Source of the DNA: Gymnorhina tibicen
Taxonomy: Eukaryota; Chordata; Aves; Passeriformes; Artamidae
Length of the DNA stretch: 64,000 nt
Assembly (NCBI GenBank): GCA_013399875.1
Contig: VXAZ01001688.1
Coordinates: forward strand, 320,186 to 384,185
Reading direction: 5' to 3'
Part shown: one piece after another, positions 48,052 through 61,000 of the stretch
Layout: the number at the start of each line of letters is the position of its first letter
Position numbering within the stretch: the first letter of the stretch is position 1
The notes under the pieces: model-generated
What the model was told of the DNA's origin: nothing
Databases searched by the model: none
What the model saw: the letters and a program-made list of their open reading frames with translations, nothing else
Program-made: the position numbers and the translations under genes

Positions 48052-50014
48052 AGTCTTTGTATCACCTCCATAAATTGTGTTTATTCCAGAGTATGTGATT
48101 TGTTTCCTTTGACAGTGAAGGAGATAAGATTCTGTTTTCTGTAGTATGATCCTTGTACCAAATGTCAGAGGAGTTGCTCGCTTTACTCCCAGTTTCCACT
48201 TTGACTAAAATTAGCTCTAACAACCTACCCAATGCTGCATCCCTTTGACACAACGGAGGTTTTTCAAGTGTTACTTGTCTTCCACAGCAGTCCAGCCAAA
48301 AGATTGACTGCATTCAGCAAATGCAGGACAAACCCCCTTGCCTGTAGCTGAACCACAGGCTGGTGAAGAGACCTGCAAAATCAGCGAGCCCTGAGAGAGG
48401 AGGTGCCCCAAAGGCCCCTCTGTTCTCTTGGCCATACACTCAGGGCTGATCAGACATTTAAATACTCCTGCAATGAATAAAAGGAAGCAAATGCCCATGT
48501 CTGAGAACTGTCATCGTGTAAGCTGACAGAAATGATTCAACAGAAATGGGGAAAAGATCAATGAAATGCCGTGAGGGTTCTTGTTTTCTTTGTACACGTA
48601 TCCCAGCTGGACTGGGCGGGACTGTGGCCACATGAAACAACTAAGTGTAGGTTTGTTAAATTCACACCCAGCCGAAGCCACATGTGCCATGAGTTAGCCA
48701 GGTGTACGTACATGTGTGAGGCCTGCGTTCACTGCATGTTATGTTATTTCTAGTAGAAAGCCACACAAAATAAAGTCTGCAGGCTTTGGTGGTTTCTCTT
48801 GTTGCAAAACCATTATCTGCATGGTTATTTCCCTTTCATCCTTCAACACAGGAGGCTCCTTCAGTGTACAGATAATATTTCCCACCCTTACTTTGAAAAT
48901 GTTTCACTGACCAGCACCTAGACCTTGATCTACTCTCCTTAAGTCAGTGAGAGGATTTTCAGTCCTTCAGTAGGGCTCAGAAAAATAAAGCTTCACTTTA
49001 AACTCTTCACTGAGCCACATCGGACTGGTTTTCTCTGCCCTCACACACGTGGAGTCTCGTGGTTGCCACATTTGAAGTGATTTAGGGGAAAAAAACACAT
49101 GAAAACATTGCTCAGTGAAAGCAAAAATGGTACAGGGTTCTGGAAATGTGATACCAAGCGTCATTACTGAAGGCTGTATTGTAGCATTTTTAATTCTGTC
49201 TTGGGAAAAAGTCCACTCAGTGCCTTAGCTGTAAAAGGGGATGGTACAGGGAACAGGAGAAGCTTCCATGCAAAGGTTTGGAAATATGTATTGCCACAGA
49301 ACAAAAGGAAAATGAAAAATAGGCCTTAAAAGCCAAATATGTTAAAAAATCATTTTCCTGGGCCAGAATTTACTATGAATAGATCTTTTCAGACCTAAGC
49401 AATGCTAAGAAAGTAAATGCTTCTCTGAAGCCAGGTTTCAGCTAAAAAAAGATGTTTCTTTATTTTTCCTTCTCTCATAATCTCCAACTCCTTTCTGTTG
49501 GTTCTGCCCCTTTCTTCCTATACCAAGTAAAAAAACCCCAAAGGAGTGGAGCTGGACAAGTTTGATAGTTGGGTTCAATTCTTACATTTGTAAAGAGGGT
49601 TTTTTTCAGAATGGCATCCACAAACTGAGAAAACAAACTAGAAATCTAACAGCAACAACAACCACCTTTGTGATTTTATCTGACAGATTGAAAGAGGCAT
49701 GAAAAATGGCCTGTCTCTCTAATATCCCTTTCCTATGTCAACTCATGTGGAAGAAAAAAATCCTTACACTAAATGAAGCTTATGGAATGTTTTCTGAAGT
49801 CACCTCCCTATATTTAAAACAGACTTCCTTCTCATGTCATGCTGAAGTGATGTCAAACATGGTTTTGACTTGAATCATGTTAGAGAGCTGGGGCAGTTTC
49901 AGTGCTTGTTCTGCCAAACTGGATTTACCTGGAATCAGAAAGTCTTGATGGTACAATCTGAGAAAACCACTTTTGTAGCCCTGATGGCTATGGGCTAGAA
50001 AATACACTCAACAG
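48052..50014. other. Unique noncoding sequence
   Basis: No gene is recognised. Frames are 83 codons or less. From 49200 to 50010 there is no open frame of 60 codons. Confidence 0.5.
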
Positions 50015-50057
50015 ATAATAATAGTAGTAATAATAATAGTAGTAATAATAATAATAA
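50015..50057 (+). repeat. (TAA/TAG)n microsatellite, about 14 units
   Basis: ATAATAATAGTAGTAATAAT is followed by AATAGTAGTAATAATAATAATAA; the interrupted triplet run is then followed by CGACACCAACAACA. The AATAGTAG motif occurs twice, suggesting a small internal duplication. This is the longest microsatellite in the window. Confidence 0.93.
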
Positions 50058-51323
50058 CGACACCAACAACAGAATGAAAACAAGTTATTCCTTACCTAAA
50101 AGCCTGGGATCACTTTCTGCCAGGTAATCGAGGCTGAGCTGGAGAATTCTGCTCTGATTTCCGTCATTATTGACTGTGTGGGATGTGTCACTTCCCCAAA
50201 CATCTGTCTGCACACTTTGTATAACTTCTGGAACCTATCAATCACTGTTGTTTCTTGTTAACAAAGAGACCCATTTTTGTCAATATACTGCTAATCAATA
50301 TGTTACAGGAGTTGACTGCAGCTGTAACAATCCCAAGCATTTATTAATTCCATCAGAAGAAAGGCTGAGTATAAAAGCTGTAAACTCACCCAAAACACCC
50401 ACAGGCTTCTAGATTTCATCCAGTTTAATTTTGCATGCACAGGCTTTACCACAGAACTAAGGATTTATACACTGGCTACTTGCTTTGAATGAATTACCAG
50501 CAAAAGTCCAATTCTGCTTAGAAAGTCAATGAAATTCACAGCCACGAAACTGATGCCGTGTTTTTAAACACTCAAAGTACTACATTTGTTTATCAGGCTT
50601 TATTGACAGGAACTCTGCACCCAAGCCCAGGGCTGCGATAATTGGTAAGGGCCTATGACAGGATGTTAATCCACTTCAGCAGAGGAGAGGGATCTGTGAG
50701 GGTCCCTCATTTTACAAATACAACTCCACGATACACGTCAGCAGAATTCCTAAGGGCTGCAGCTCTGGAGTGCCATGGGGCTGGATACATTCTCCATGCT
50801 GCTTCCCCTTAGCTCTTTTTGATATTCTCTAGAGAGCTACTGAAGGAAAAAAAATTGCATTTCAAACACTTTCTTGGACAACCCCAGAAGTCTCAGACAG
50901 ATGTCTGTGAGCATGTCTGAGCGAAAGCCCACCGGCAGAGCTGTAAAGCACCACCTTTTAAAATTAAGGTGATTTTTCTCCATCCTTGAGGCTGCTTAGC
51001 ATAGACACTGCTTTTAAAGACAGAGAATTCTGTCCCTGAAGAACTGTTGTTCCAGCTACAAGTTGGAAATCCAGCCCTGGAGCAAAATATGGAATCTTAA
51101 GTGCAAAGATGCCTGAGTGCCTCCTGTCTTTCAGGGGATTCTCCCAGGCAATATGTTCACGTGGGATTTAGAGGCTTTAGATCACAGCTCCTTGAACTTC
51201 CAAGTACAGCCACAAAAATCACCCAAGACACTGCTTTTTGTGTCATCAGCGCTCTACTGTTCACTACACCGAATCATGGCATTGCTTTTGGCCTCATACA
51301 AACAGTGCATGGACACCACTCAT
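50058..51323. other. Unique noncoding sequence
   Basis: No gene is recognised. Two 77-79-codon frames at 51101-51350 overlap and run into the CR1 fragment. Confidence 0.5.
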
Positions 51324-51390
51324 TTCATAGAATCATTTAGAATCATTTAGGGTGAAAACGGCCCTTAGGATCATCAAATCCTACCAGTGC
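51324..51390 (-). mobile_element. CR1 LINE 3'-end fragment, minus strand
   Basis: TTCATAGAATCATTTAGAAT, then CATTTAGGGTGAAAACGGCC and CTTAGGATCATCAAATCCTA, is the reverse complement of the CR1 3' end: ATTCTATGA tail, then the 'gatgatcctaaggg' and 'ccaacctaaa' portions, here degraded. About 65 bp are recognisable. AGAATCATTT is duplicated at the tail, as CR1 tails often are. It is oriented opposite to the 538-769 copy. Confidence 0.8.
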
Positions 51391-53135
51391 TTCCATCCTG
51401 TGCTGGAATTCACTGGCAGGATTTCTTCATGTTACCTGCCAATACTTCAGTCTGGAGACAGAACTAGTGGGTCATTCTAATGCCAGTGATTCACTGACAG
51501 AATGAAAATTATCTGTGCTAGGATTTGGGATTCATTCGGAATGCTTTGCCTACCTGCCCTATTAACAACCTTTATGCTGTTAACATGATGAAATATTAGT
51601 TGGAAAGCAGTGGACTGGAGTTAGATGCTTACCATGTCTCTGGTTGAGAAACACAAGGTGACCTCACAATTTAAAACCTGACTAATTTTTAAATTCCCTA
51701 CTGTTATTTAGCTTCCCTTCAACGCTTGCTCTGTCTCCATCTTCCTTGATTAGGCATTGACTGTGATCAGATTGTCTTTCCCTGGGAATGGAGAGAGCAT
51801 GTGATACATTCTGGCTCTGAACTCCACTGGATTTCCCTGAAATACCATTCAATAGAGACAATTTCCTGGATATCTCCTTTTTCATTGCAGTGTTTTCAAC
51901 TGTACGTCCTTATAGATGCATAACTTTGTTTTTTTCATACCGGAATCTTTGCCAGGCTGCTGTGTTACCAACAGGAAAGGTGACAAACCCCACCAAACCT
52001 CTGCAGAAAGGGTCAGTGTCCCTGTGACTCAGAGATTTTGCTGGGAAAAATGGGATGAAACTGAGTTAAGGTAATTGGGCTGAGCATAGGGAAGGGGTGA
52101 AAGGGCTCCTCACATACGAGTCTCAACTCTGATTTTAATGCAAGCCGCCAGAACTGTACCACCACTTAAAAAAGGTAACCTGTGTTTGGAATGATAAAAA
52201 GCCATTTAAAAGAGGCTGGGTAGACTGAACGGGAAGAAGTAGATTAATAGATCTCCATGTGAGCATAATTGATTTGGGGCATGTACTCCACAAACCCTTC
52301 ACCAATGATTTATCTTCATTTGGGGGGTATAACACCGAGTTCAATCAGGTCCTCAGAGAGACATCCATCAAATGCATCATCAGCAAAGAGAAGAGCTGCC
52401 TTCTCTTTCTATTTTATCTTTCCTTTTGCTTTCATATGACTTAAACAAAACAGAGATCGTTTTTCTTCTAAAAATAAATAAATCGCTGCTAGTTACTGAA
52501 GTAATTCTGGGACAAGTGACCCACCAGTATATATAACAATTGAATTTTCCCTGAAACATGAATTTTCCCTTTCTCTGCATTGCAACACAGCAGCCAAGAA
52601 AGTTTGGAAAGACACGAGGAAAAGGCTGCAGTAAGAGGTTTCAACAGGGTTTGGAAAAGGAGAGGATAAAAAAAGAAATAGAGGGGAATCACCAGGAAGC
52701 TGCAGTGCAGCCAGGATTAAAATTATCTTAAACATTTAAATATGATAAAGGAGTATGGAATAAAAACATAACAGTCAGGCATGAAATGTAAAAAGTAAAT
52801 GTCATGCTATGTCCCAGTCACTGCCTTTTTGATTTATCTACTTTTTCTGCACTTACTTAATTGTAAATTCTGAGGAAGAGCAATTACAATTCTTTGAAAT
52901 CACATTTAAGAAATGCATGGACAGCGTTTGTTTTTGGGCATGTAAGCTCATTGAAATGGGCACCTCATTTATCATATTCCACGCATTATTTTTTGTGACA
53001 TTTAAATAGCATTGAACTCCATCTGGGCAGAAAGCAAATGGAAATTTTGGGAACATTTTCCCAACTACTTCCCTTGCTTTTCATAATTTTTGGCTAACTA
53101 GGCCAGGTGGGCGCAGGGGATACATGTGATAAACA
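51391..53135. other. Unique noncoding sequence
   Basis: No gene is recognised. Minus-strand frames of 66-80 codons around 52380-52735 overlap in different phases without recognisable features. Confidence 0.5.
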
Positions 53136-53172
53136 CAGAGTTCAGACATTTGCAGCAGAGTTCAGACATTTG
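53136..53172 (+). repeat. Tandem duplication of 17 bp, 20-bp offset
   Basis: CAGAGTTCAGACATTTG occurs at 53136-53152 and 53156-53172. Confidence 0.85.
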
Positions 53173-53632
53173 ATAATTCACAGACACATGGAAAAGCTGA
53201 GGTAGGAAGGCATCTTTGGTGATCCTACAGACCAAGCACCGCTCAGAGCACAGTCAGAACAGGTTGCTTAGGACTGTGTCCAGTTGGACAAAAAAAACCC
53301 CAACAACCAAAAAATTCCCTGAAAATCAATTTATATCCACTGCCTCTTGCCCTGTTATGATTTTGCATTCAAAGCAACACAGGGCAGCAAACAAAAAATT
53401 ATTTCACTTTTTCTCTCAAGTTCAGAAACCCAGAGCTGAGCTCTGAAGTCACACTGCCAGTCCCTATGCTTAATCTACAAAAATAATGAGATGTGATTAG
53501 TTACAATGAAATACAATCCCCACGTAATTGAGATGGATTCAGATTTAAGTCATTTTTGCAAAGGAGTTGGAAAAGTTGATGGTGGAAAAGGTAATTTTTC
53601 TTTTATAAAACAGCTCCCAGCATGAGAAAGAC
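53173..53632. other. Unique noncoding sequence with an A/C tract
   Basis: No gene is recognised. An A/C-rich tract (A run, CCCC, AACAACC, A run) lies at 53287-53314. Confidence 0.5.
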
Positions 53633-53652
53633 TTTTTTTTCTTTAAAAAAAA
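53633..53652. repeat. Poly-T/poly-A hairpin
   Basis: A T8 run, CTTT and an A run, nearly identical to 17074-17093. Low complexity. Confidence 0.6.
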
Positions 53653-55768
53653 TGACCTAAGCTGAAAAGAAATATCCCTCAACAATGGGAAACCTGATCC
53701 TGCATGAAAATGTAAGCAGAATAGGAATTAAATTAGTAAAATATCTTCAACTTTTGGAGGACTAAACATTGGGAATCATTCTGTGCTATTCTCCTGGAAA
53801 GCTCAACAGCACTAGGGAAGGGTTCTGTTAAAGCATCCTAGACAAAATAACAGGGTTTAGGCAACTATTCCCGTGTTATCTCTTAGATCTGAGCGGGTGA
53901 AGTTCTTATCGCTGCTGGCTCCAATGTGTTCGGAATAACAAAGCAACGTGTCTGTGGGTGGTACTGAGCACAGGGAAACAGCTGCGGATGGCAATTCCTG
54001 CTCCAGCCCCGGGCTGTGGCTCTGGCTGGTTCTGGAGCAGATCTCTTGGCAGCTGGTATCAATACTCCACTTCCCTGGATGTTCCATACACAAGGCATGG
54101 CTTTTGGTGCCACTGGGGCACTGCTCCCCTACATGTCTGCGGCACCTAAAAGCAAAGGTCTGTTTAATCACTAAAATGAATTATTTTGCAAAAAAGCAGA
54201 AATCAGTCTGACTTTTAAGCCAGGAATACTCCTGTTCGTAATCATCCAAGGAGTTGGCGGCAGAAACCATGTTCTGTGACATCGACGGCCAAATGTTTTG
54301 CTCCGAGATTAACCATGGAGAATAATTGCATCCAACCTTTAGTCTGCAATTTTTTACAGACCAATACATTTCAAATTGACAATTTCAAAAGGCCAAACCC
54401 CACTGTCAAAACAGCAAATAATTAAACTTAAAACCAATACAAATCAACTATTTCTCCAAGGCAGTTGCCATGAACTGATCACTGAGCTGTCTTCTGTGTG
54501 TGCAGGGACCTTAGCTACACAGTGCCCTGCTAGTACTCTACAAAGAAGTAGGAAAATGTAGTTTTATTCACTATACAAAATCTTCTATTAAAAATTATGG
54601 TCCTTGCCTTCTATTTTATAAATATTTAAAATCTGTAAGTGTGTTTTTTATGTTCTCCGTCATTGAATACCACAATTCCCTTTGTGTTCAGTGTGCTGAT
54701 TTATTCCCACTGACACCAATAATATGTAATAGAAAAGACCCCACAGCATTATTAATTACCACGGGTGTTAATTAGATGTTACACATGGGAACAAGATGGC
54801 AAGACAAACAGGAGTCAGACAGACAGGTATGGCTGAGTACCTCATACTGTCCTGGAAAGATGGATGATGCCTTTCTAGGTGTGTGAGCTGATAGGGAATG
54901 ACCTTTGTTGAGGGAGAAGACACACGGTGGTAAGAAATATTAATGATGAGACAAGTACCAGAAACTTCAGGTACAGGAGAGATGTAAAAACAAAGGAACA
55001 AGCAAATATTTCCTCAGCTCAAATGCGTCCAGTAATTGAAATAAATGGCACATCCCAGCTGAGGAAGGGAATGGCATCTGCAGTGAGTGACAATGATCCC
55101 ATGCTGAAGGATGGCTGGTGGCTCCCCACAGCTGCCGCTCGCTTTGCTTAATCGTCTCCCGGCAGGAAGAGTGATAACATGCCAAAGGCTTCTCATCCTT
55201 CTTTTTTCTCCCCTCTAATTGCTATTTTACTTTTCAAATAATTGACAGAGCTTAGTTATGCACTTTGTATTAGCAGAAGAGCTGTGGGAATGGGGAACAC
55301 TACCCAACCCTTCCATCCCAGCTGCTGTAGGATCAAACGATGGACTCTGTGCTCTTCCCTCCTGGCCATCCCATTACTATGACCCCCATCCCTGCCAGTG
55401 AAAAGAGAGAGACAAGAAGGAGCAAAGGATATATTTGAACCCCTTGCAGCAAAATACATCTCCTAAACCCAGAGTTTTTAAATGTCATATTCATACAATA
55501 TGGTAGATGAAATTCAAGTGAAGGGGTTGCCCCTTTCTAACAGGAAGGGATGTGTAGTAATGATATTCAGGTGCCGCCCAAGAGATCAGAACAAGCTGAC
55601 CCCCAGTTTGTTTCCACAGGTGCCCTGTCCATGCTCTTTCCCACCTCAAATAAGCAGCATTAAGCCCACTGGGTTTGGTAATGGTGTTTACAAGACACCA
55701 GAGTCCTTGGCTTTCTGAGCCTCCCCTCATCTATTGCCTGAACTGCCACGTGCAATCCTGCATTTAAA
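53653..55768. other. Unique noncoding sequence
   Basis: No gene is recognised. Overlapping frames on both strands at 53860-54210 (104 and 87 codons) lack domains. From 54560 to 54770 the sequence is AT-rich. Confidence 0.5.
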
Positions 55769-56404
55769 GTGGATACAAACAGGCAGCAGAAAGCTCTGCA
55801 AGCCGCAAGAGCTCGTGATTTATTGGTTTTATCCAGTGATCCACTGAGTGGGGAATGCCCAGGGATAGCCCAGGGATACTGTGCCCCAGCCTCAGCTCCC
55901 ACTGCAGCTCTACACCCACCAAGGCTTTGGTGTGACAGCAGTTTTAGGGTTCCTGTCCTGCGACAAACAAATCTTGTGGTGGACTCTGTTACCTCCCAGC
56001 TAAGGCTGCCGAGAGCCTGTCTCTGTCTGTCCATCCCTCTGTGCTATGTGACAGTTGATGGAATGCAGAATAAATGCCCAGTTCCTGCCCAGCTGGAGAT
56101 GACAGCCAGATCCTCGCCTCAGGGGGTTCTCTTATCCCTCTTTAGCGTTTGCAGACAGAGAAAAGTGATCACAGCTTTTCCTTCACCCCAGGGGGATTTC
56201 ACCAAGCACATCTTTATGCCAAGTCTGGCATGTTTCTTCCGTGATTGTTTGGATGAGGCAGCATCAGATTTGCTAGAAACCCGAAGCAGAGGCAGTCTCC
56301 CACTTATGGCACAGCTAACCCACACCTTCATCCCTACAAACATCGAGACTTGGCAAGGCCGACACGTAATTAAACAGACAACCTTGGCAGTTTTCAGTAA
56401 ATAA
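55769..56404 (+). other. Longest open frame (211 codons), GTG start, coding unproven
   Basis: The frame is open from a GTG at 55769 to TAA at 56402-56404. The first ATG within it encodes the Met of DGMQNKCPVPAQ, near residue 99, so the ATG-initiated part is only about 113 codons. The translation has scattered cysteines and no domain, signal peptide or repeat that I recognise. Minus-strand frames of 124 and 113 codons overlap it. A stretch of this length is compatible with chance in 64 kb of moderately GC-rich DNA. Confidence 0.08.
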
Positions 56405-58050
56405 ATGCTATTGTTCTCCAGAAACTTTCTCCATATCCTAAAAAAGATCAGGTTTTCCATGTTACATCCAATGATTTGCTTTCAAGGTTTTCTGTGCAGC
56501 TGATTTCCACTGGGCCAGAAAGCAGCTACTCAGCTGAAGGCTCTGCAGTGGGCAACCTGACAGACAGTTAATAGCTTTAAAAATATTTTTTCTGTGACCT
56601 GCCAAAGTTATTTAGGTTTTCTTCAAGGTTTGTATTACAGCTCTATGCACTGATTTATTTAAATTATTTTCCAGTATACCTTGAAAATCACAGAAAATAG
56701 AAATAAATGGATCAAGCATGGAGTGCAAGATGTGTTGCTCCAGACTGTCTTCTTGGCTTCATCTTCACATAAGCACAGAAACAACATGAGTCAAATGTAA
56801 AGAAATTGGAAGAACATCAGCTTAAGCATAATAATTACTGTATTACTGAATAACATGAAGAACAAACAATACATGTGCAGTTCAGAGAGAAATCTGGATT
56901 TTTCATGAACCTTACAGAAAGATGTGATCATTATTAACTTCACAATATTTTAAGATGACTGTTAACATGTAAGGTCTTACAAAAATCTCACATTCGTCTC
57001 TCTAAGTTCATCCTCTGAGTTTTGAGGGAAAACCCCACCTCCCACCCAGCAAAGAAAGCTGAGGAAACTTCAGATGGAAATCTCCAGCTGATATATTGCA
57101 GCTATAAAACTTAGCACATAAATTGTTGCGTGGTCTCTCATACATTTAGTGCAGCAGTCCTGGGATCTCTATGACAACAATCCCAACAGATGCTCTCTGA
57201 GCGCTGCTGCTGCACAAGGCACTCACTGTGCTTCTAATGGGAAAACCACTCTGCTGATTCCCACAGATTATTTTTGGAGTGAGAAATTGCTTGTTATGAT
57301 ATTTTACTAAGAATATGGAAAGGGGGTTGCACTGAAACATGTAAAAGGATCTAAAAGTTGGGCTGAGTACAGAAACAAATGCTGGAGTTCGAGGTCATGT
57401 CAGTGCTCTCCTGCTTCTCCCTTCTCTCCTATGGAAGATCACTAGGAATTGACTGCTTTGGGCCCAGATCAGCTCCAGGAAGCCTGACCTGCAGTTCAAG
57501 CTGCATCATGGACCAAAAGAGAATTAGAAAGGAAATCTCTTCACCTTCCACTCTGGCTGGGCTGCTCACCAGCCATATCCCTATGTGCCCATTTATTTAT
57601 GATTAGAGATCAGTGAGAGCTTCTCCAGTTTTGTTTCATGGGACTGGAAGCAGTCAGAAGTGTCTGTCAGTCCCTTGGTCCCTCTGCCAGGGCAGTGGCC
57701 ACGTGCACTGCTAAAGACAGGGACAGAGTCCTTTAAAAGTCTCAGCCCACAAAACCCTATTTTCTTTATTTTTTCGGACACAGGAATGGATTGAAAGCAG
57801 CCTCCCCTCTCTGCAGCAATGCCTGTTTCCATGGCACCCAGAGCAGCAGCTGATGGCCTTGTTATAACAAAAACTCTAATAAATTGCAACAGATTGCTGG
57901 GAACTGCTTTTTGTTTTTTTTCCCTAAACCCAGAGAACCCTCCATTCCTGGAACCACCTCCTGTATGGTCCAAAACTCTATGGTGAAGTTAAACTCTTCA
58001 TAGTGATGATAGTTTTTGCACAAGAAACAAAATTTAACATGCATCCCTCA
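56405..58050. other. Unique noncoding sequence
   Basis: No gene is recognised. From 56460 to 57140 there is AT-rich DNA without open frames. The 126-codon minus frame at 57593-57973 has no recognisable features. Confidence 0.5.
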
Positions 58051-58069
58051 GAGAGAAAGAGAGAGAAGG
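58051..58069 (+). repeat. GA-rich purine tract
   Basis: GAGAGAAAGAGAGAGAAGG followed by an A-run/CCC A/C tract. Confidence 0.7.
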
Positions 58070-61000
58070 AAAAAACCCAAACCTTACCAATTTTTCTTAG
58101 CTATCATGGACTTGACAGAGCTCTAAATATGTTTGTCTGATGAATCCTACCTGTGCAGCACCTGTTCACAGCCACTGAAAAGCAACCATGGACGGCCTCA
58201 GAGACAGAGCGTCTTCCCCCTTGAACTGTGCTCCCAAAAAGCTGATAAGCTGCTGTGCTGCCCTGTGAATTTTTGAAAAGAGATAATTGAACATGGGCAT
58301 TTTACACTCAAATACACTTTTCATCACTCTGATATTCATTTCTGTAAAACCTCGTGAATATGTAGCACTGTCTTTTACTTCTTCTTAGCATCTTCCATCC
58401 CAGGTTGAGTGATTTTTAGATTTCTCCAGTTTCTAAGGTGTTGATCCTGAGGATCCTTTGATTTTATGTACAATTATAACTGAACATTGAGGAGCATTTA
58501 CAAAACTGGGAAAAGCAGTGGAAGAGAATTGGCTTTTCATAGTTTCAAAGGTAACTGAGAAAGTCTGTGCATTATCCCTTGTGCTTTGTTAATTATCCTG
58601 GTGACAGCCTGTGTTACACCAGGAAAGGAAAGAAACTCAGATTTTAAAACTGAGGAGAAAACAAAAAGCAGTATTCAATGACTGTAAGAAAAGAAAAGTA
58701 GAGGAAGCAGTACTAACATTGCATTTGAGAATTCAGTATTAATGGAAGATTTTGTGCTAAATTCAGAGTACCTGTTTGCCAGAGATGTCCTCAGTGTTGA
58801 GCATTACCAGGTTCTTATGCTAAAGGGAATCAATGAACGTTTGACCTGAGCATTTCTCCATGTCCTGTTCTCAGTTCAGTGCCTGTTACTGCACCTGCTC
58901 TGCTCTCTGTATCCCAGCACCTCACAGATGGGGACCCAAACTCAGTAAGGAACTGCTCAAAGTATGTCTTTCCCCAAAGGACCTCTAATTCAGTTAATGA
59001 ATAAAAAAAATAATAGATCCTGCAGAACCAGTGAACTGCATATTCCTAAACGTGTCTTGGCACACTGTGAAAAATACAACTGAAAAGTCTCAACTGAATT
59101 CCAAAGGGAAACCACATTTAGATATTAACATTTCTGTATGTAAAAATCTTGCCAAAAGTAATTGTCCTACAGGTAATTACAGAGAAAAATATCCAGAAAT
59201 ACAATCACATGAGCTTAACCAAACATCACCTCAAAGGAAATGATCTTTGGGAGCCACAGGAAAGAGAATATGGATAGGGAATAAAGTGAGACCACTGTTC
59301 TTTAGGAACAGTAACTTAATCACTGCAGTTACTGAAAGATCATTTCACTATGAGGAATAACATACATTAAAACCATGGAAGAGTTTCTCAGTGTTTTGGG
59401 AGACACTGCTGTAACACATGGAAATTATCCCTAGGAGGTTAGAAATGCACTTTGGCATCCCAGGCTCTACCGTACGGTTTGCATCCTCACTTCTCGAGGA
59501 GCTGTGCACGTGTTCTGCACAGGCACAGGGAGAGTGTTCAAAGAAAACACAGCCCCAGCAACTCTCCATTTCGTCCACAAAGGGCTTAATAAAACGACTG
59601 AAATGACTCCAGTTTAGCACATCATTATAAATCATTTTGCAGCCCTAATAGTCTCAGGTTCAGACATTAAAAGGACAATAAAACTGCTTAGGAAGTGTTC
59701 TCGCCACTTAAGAAGCATGATGGAATTCACCAAACTTACTTCAGCTTCTGGGGAATCGCCAGGAATGTTAATAAACTCAAGTGGTTGAGGAGTCTATTAA
59801 TTTTGGACAGTGTGATTTATATTCTGATACTCTTTACAAAGTTGCCCAGACAAAACTCCTCACTGTCTGATCTTGTGCACTGCTCCCAGTGCTCCAGAAG
59901 TTCTCCTTCCACTCCCTACCCTGGAATGGACTTTTCCCCGTGGAGATGAGAAGCCCTCTGCATACCCTTACTCGACTGTGTCCTGCCGGCTGGAGGGGTC
60001 CAAGCAAACATGCAATTTATGGAGCATTTTCTTCCAAACATATGGAAAACATGACCAAGCAGCTTCCTCCAAGGCCTTGGTGCTTGGATAATCCTAGACA
60101 GACTGCTCCCAGGTGTGGGCATCCACATCCTGCCTTCAAGCCATGTAAAAATTGCCACGCTGCTGACTGAGCTCCCCCTTATGGATTTCTGGTTTTCATC
60201 TTTCCTGTTTGTTTGACAGACTGAAGCACGGAAACAAGCACGGGATTAGTGTTTGGTTTGTTTTAAAGTGCTGCAAAAATTTATTTTGCTGGCATGGCAC
60301 ATGACCCACCCTCCAGCGAGGGACACTGTGCTGCTGTCACCATTTTTGCCATGACACCTTTATCACTGGCTGAGCAGGACTATATCCAGTATCTCATCTT
60401 CCTCTCAGCACAGCCTGAAAGTATCACTAGCATCCTGTTGATCTGTGCTGGATAAATGACAAAAAGCTGCACCGTCTGTCCCCTCTGTAAGGTTCCTCTG
60501 GTGCCACGGGGGCTTTAGATCAAACCAAGGCCATATAGTTTGTCCTGGAAATATATACACTGAATTTTCAACATGCATCCCTGTAGCAAAGTGTGTTAAA
60601 TACCACTGAGGGAACATTAAACAGCTCCAGGAAAAACTGGCATTCTACCTAATTTCTTTCTTTGTGTCTCAGGCAGGTAAATTATTAGGAATTTGCTATC
60701 AGAGAGCGAAACATTTCAATCTTCCACAAGATAATAGTAATAAGACGTGACACCAACCATAATTTGTGCATTAGGAGGGATCAAAAGAGCTGTTTAGGGG
60801 GTGACAGTGGCTCATTTGCCATGGCAGAGTGTGACACTTTGTAAACCTGTGACAGGGCTCAGACTGTGCTGCGCTGCGAGTGCTACACGTGCTCCTTTCC
60901 TCCTTTTCCCCATCTTGGCGGGGAAAGCAATTCCTACACCTTCAACTATAAACCAAAATAAGTGAGAGGGAGACATTATTTGTGTTTGATGTGTTCTGCT

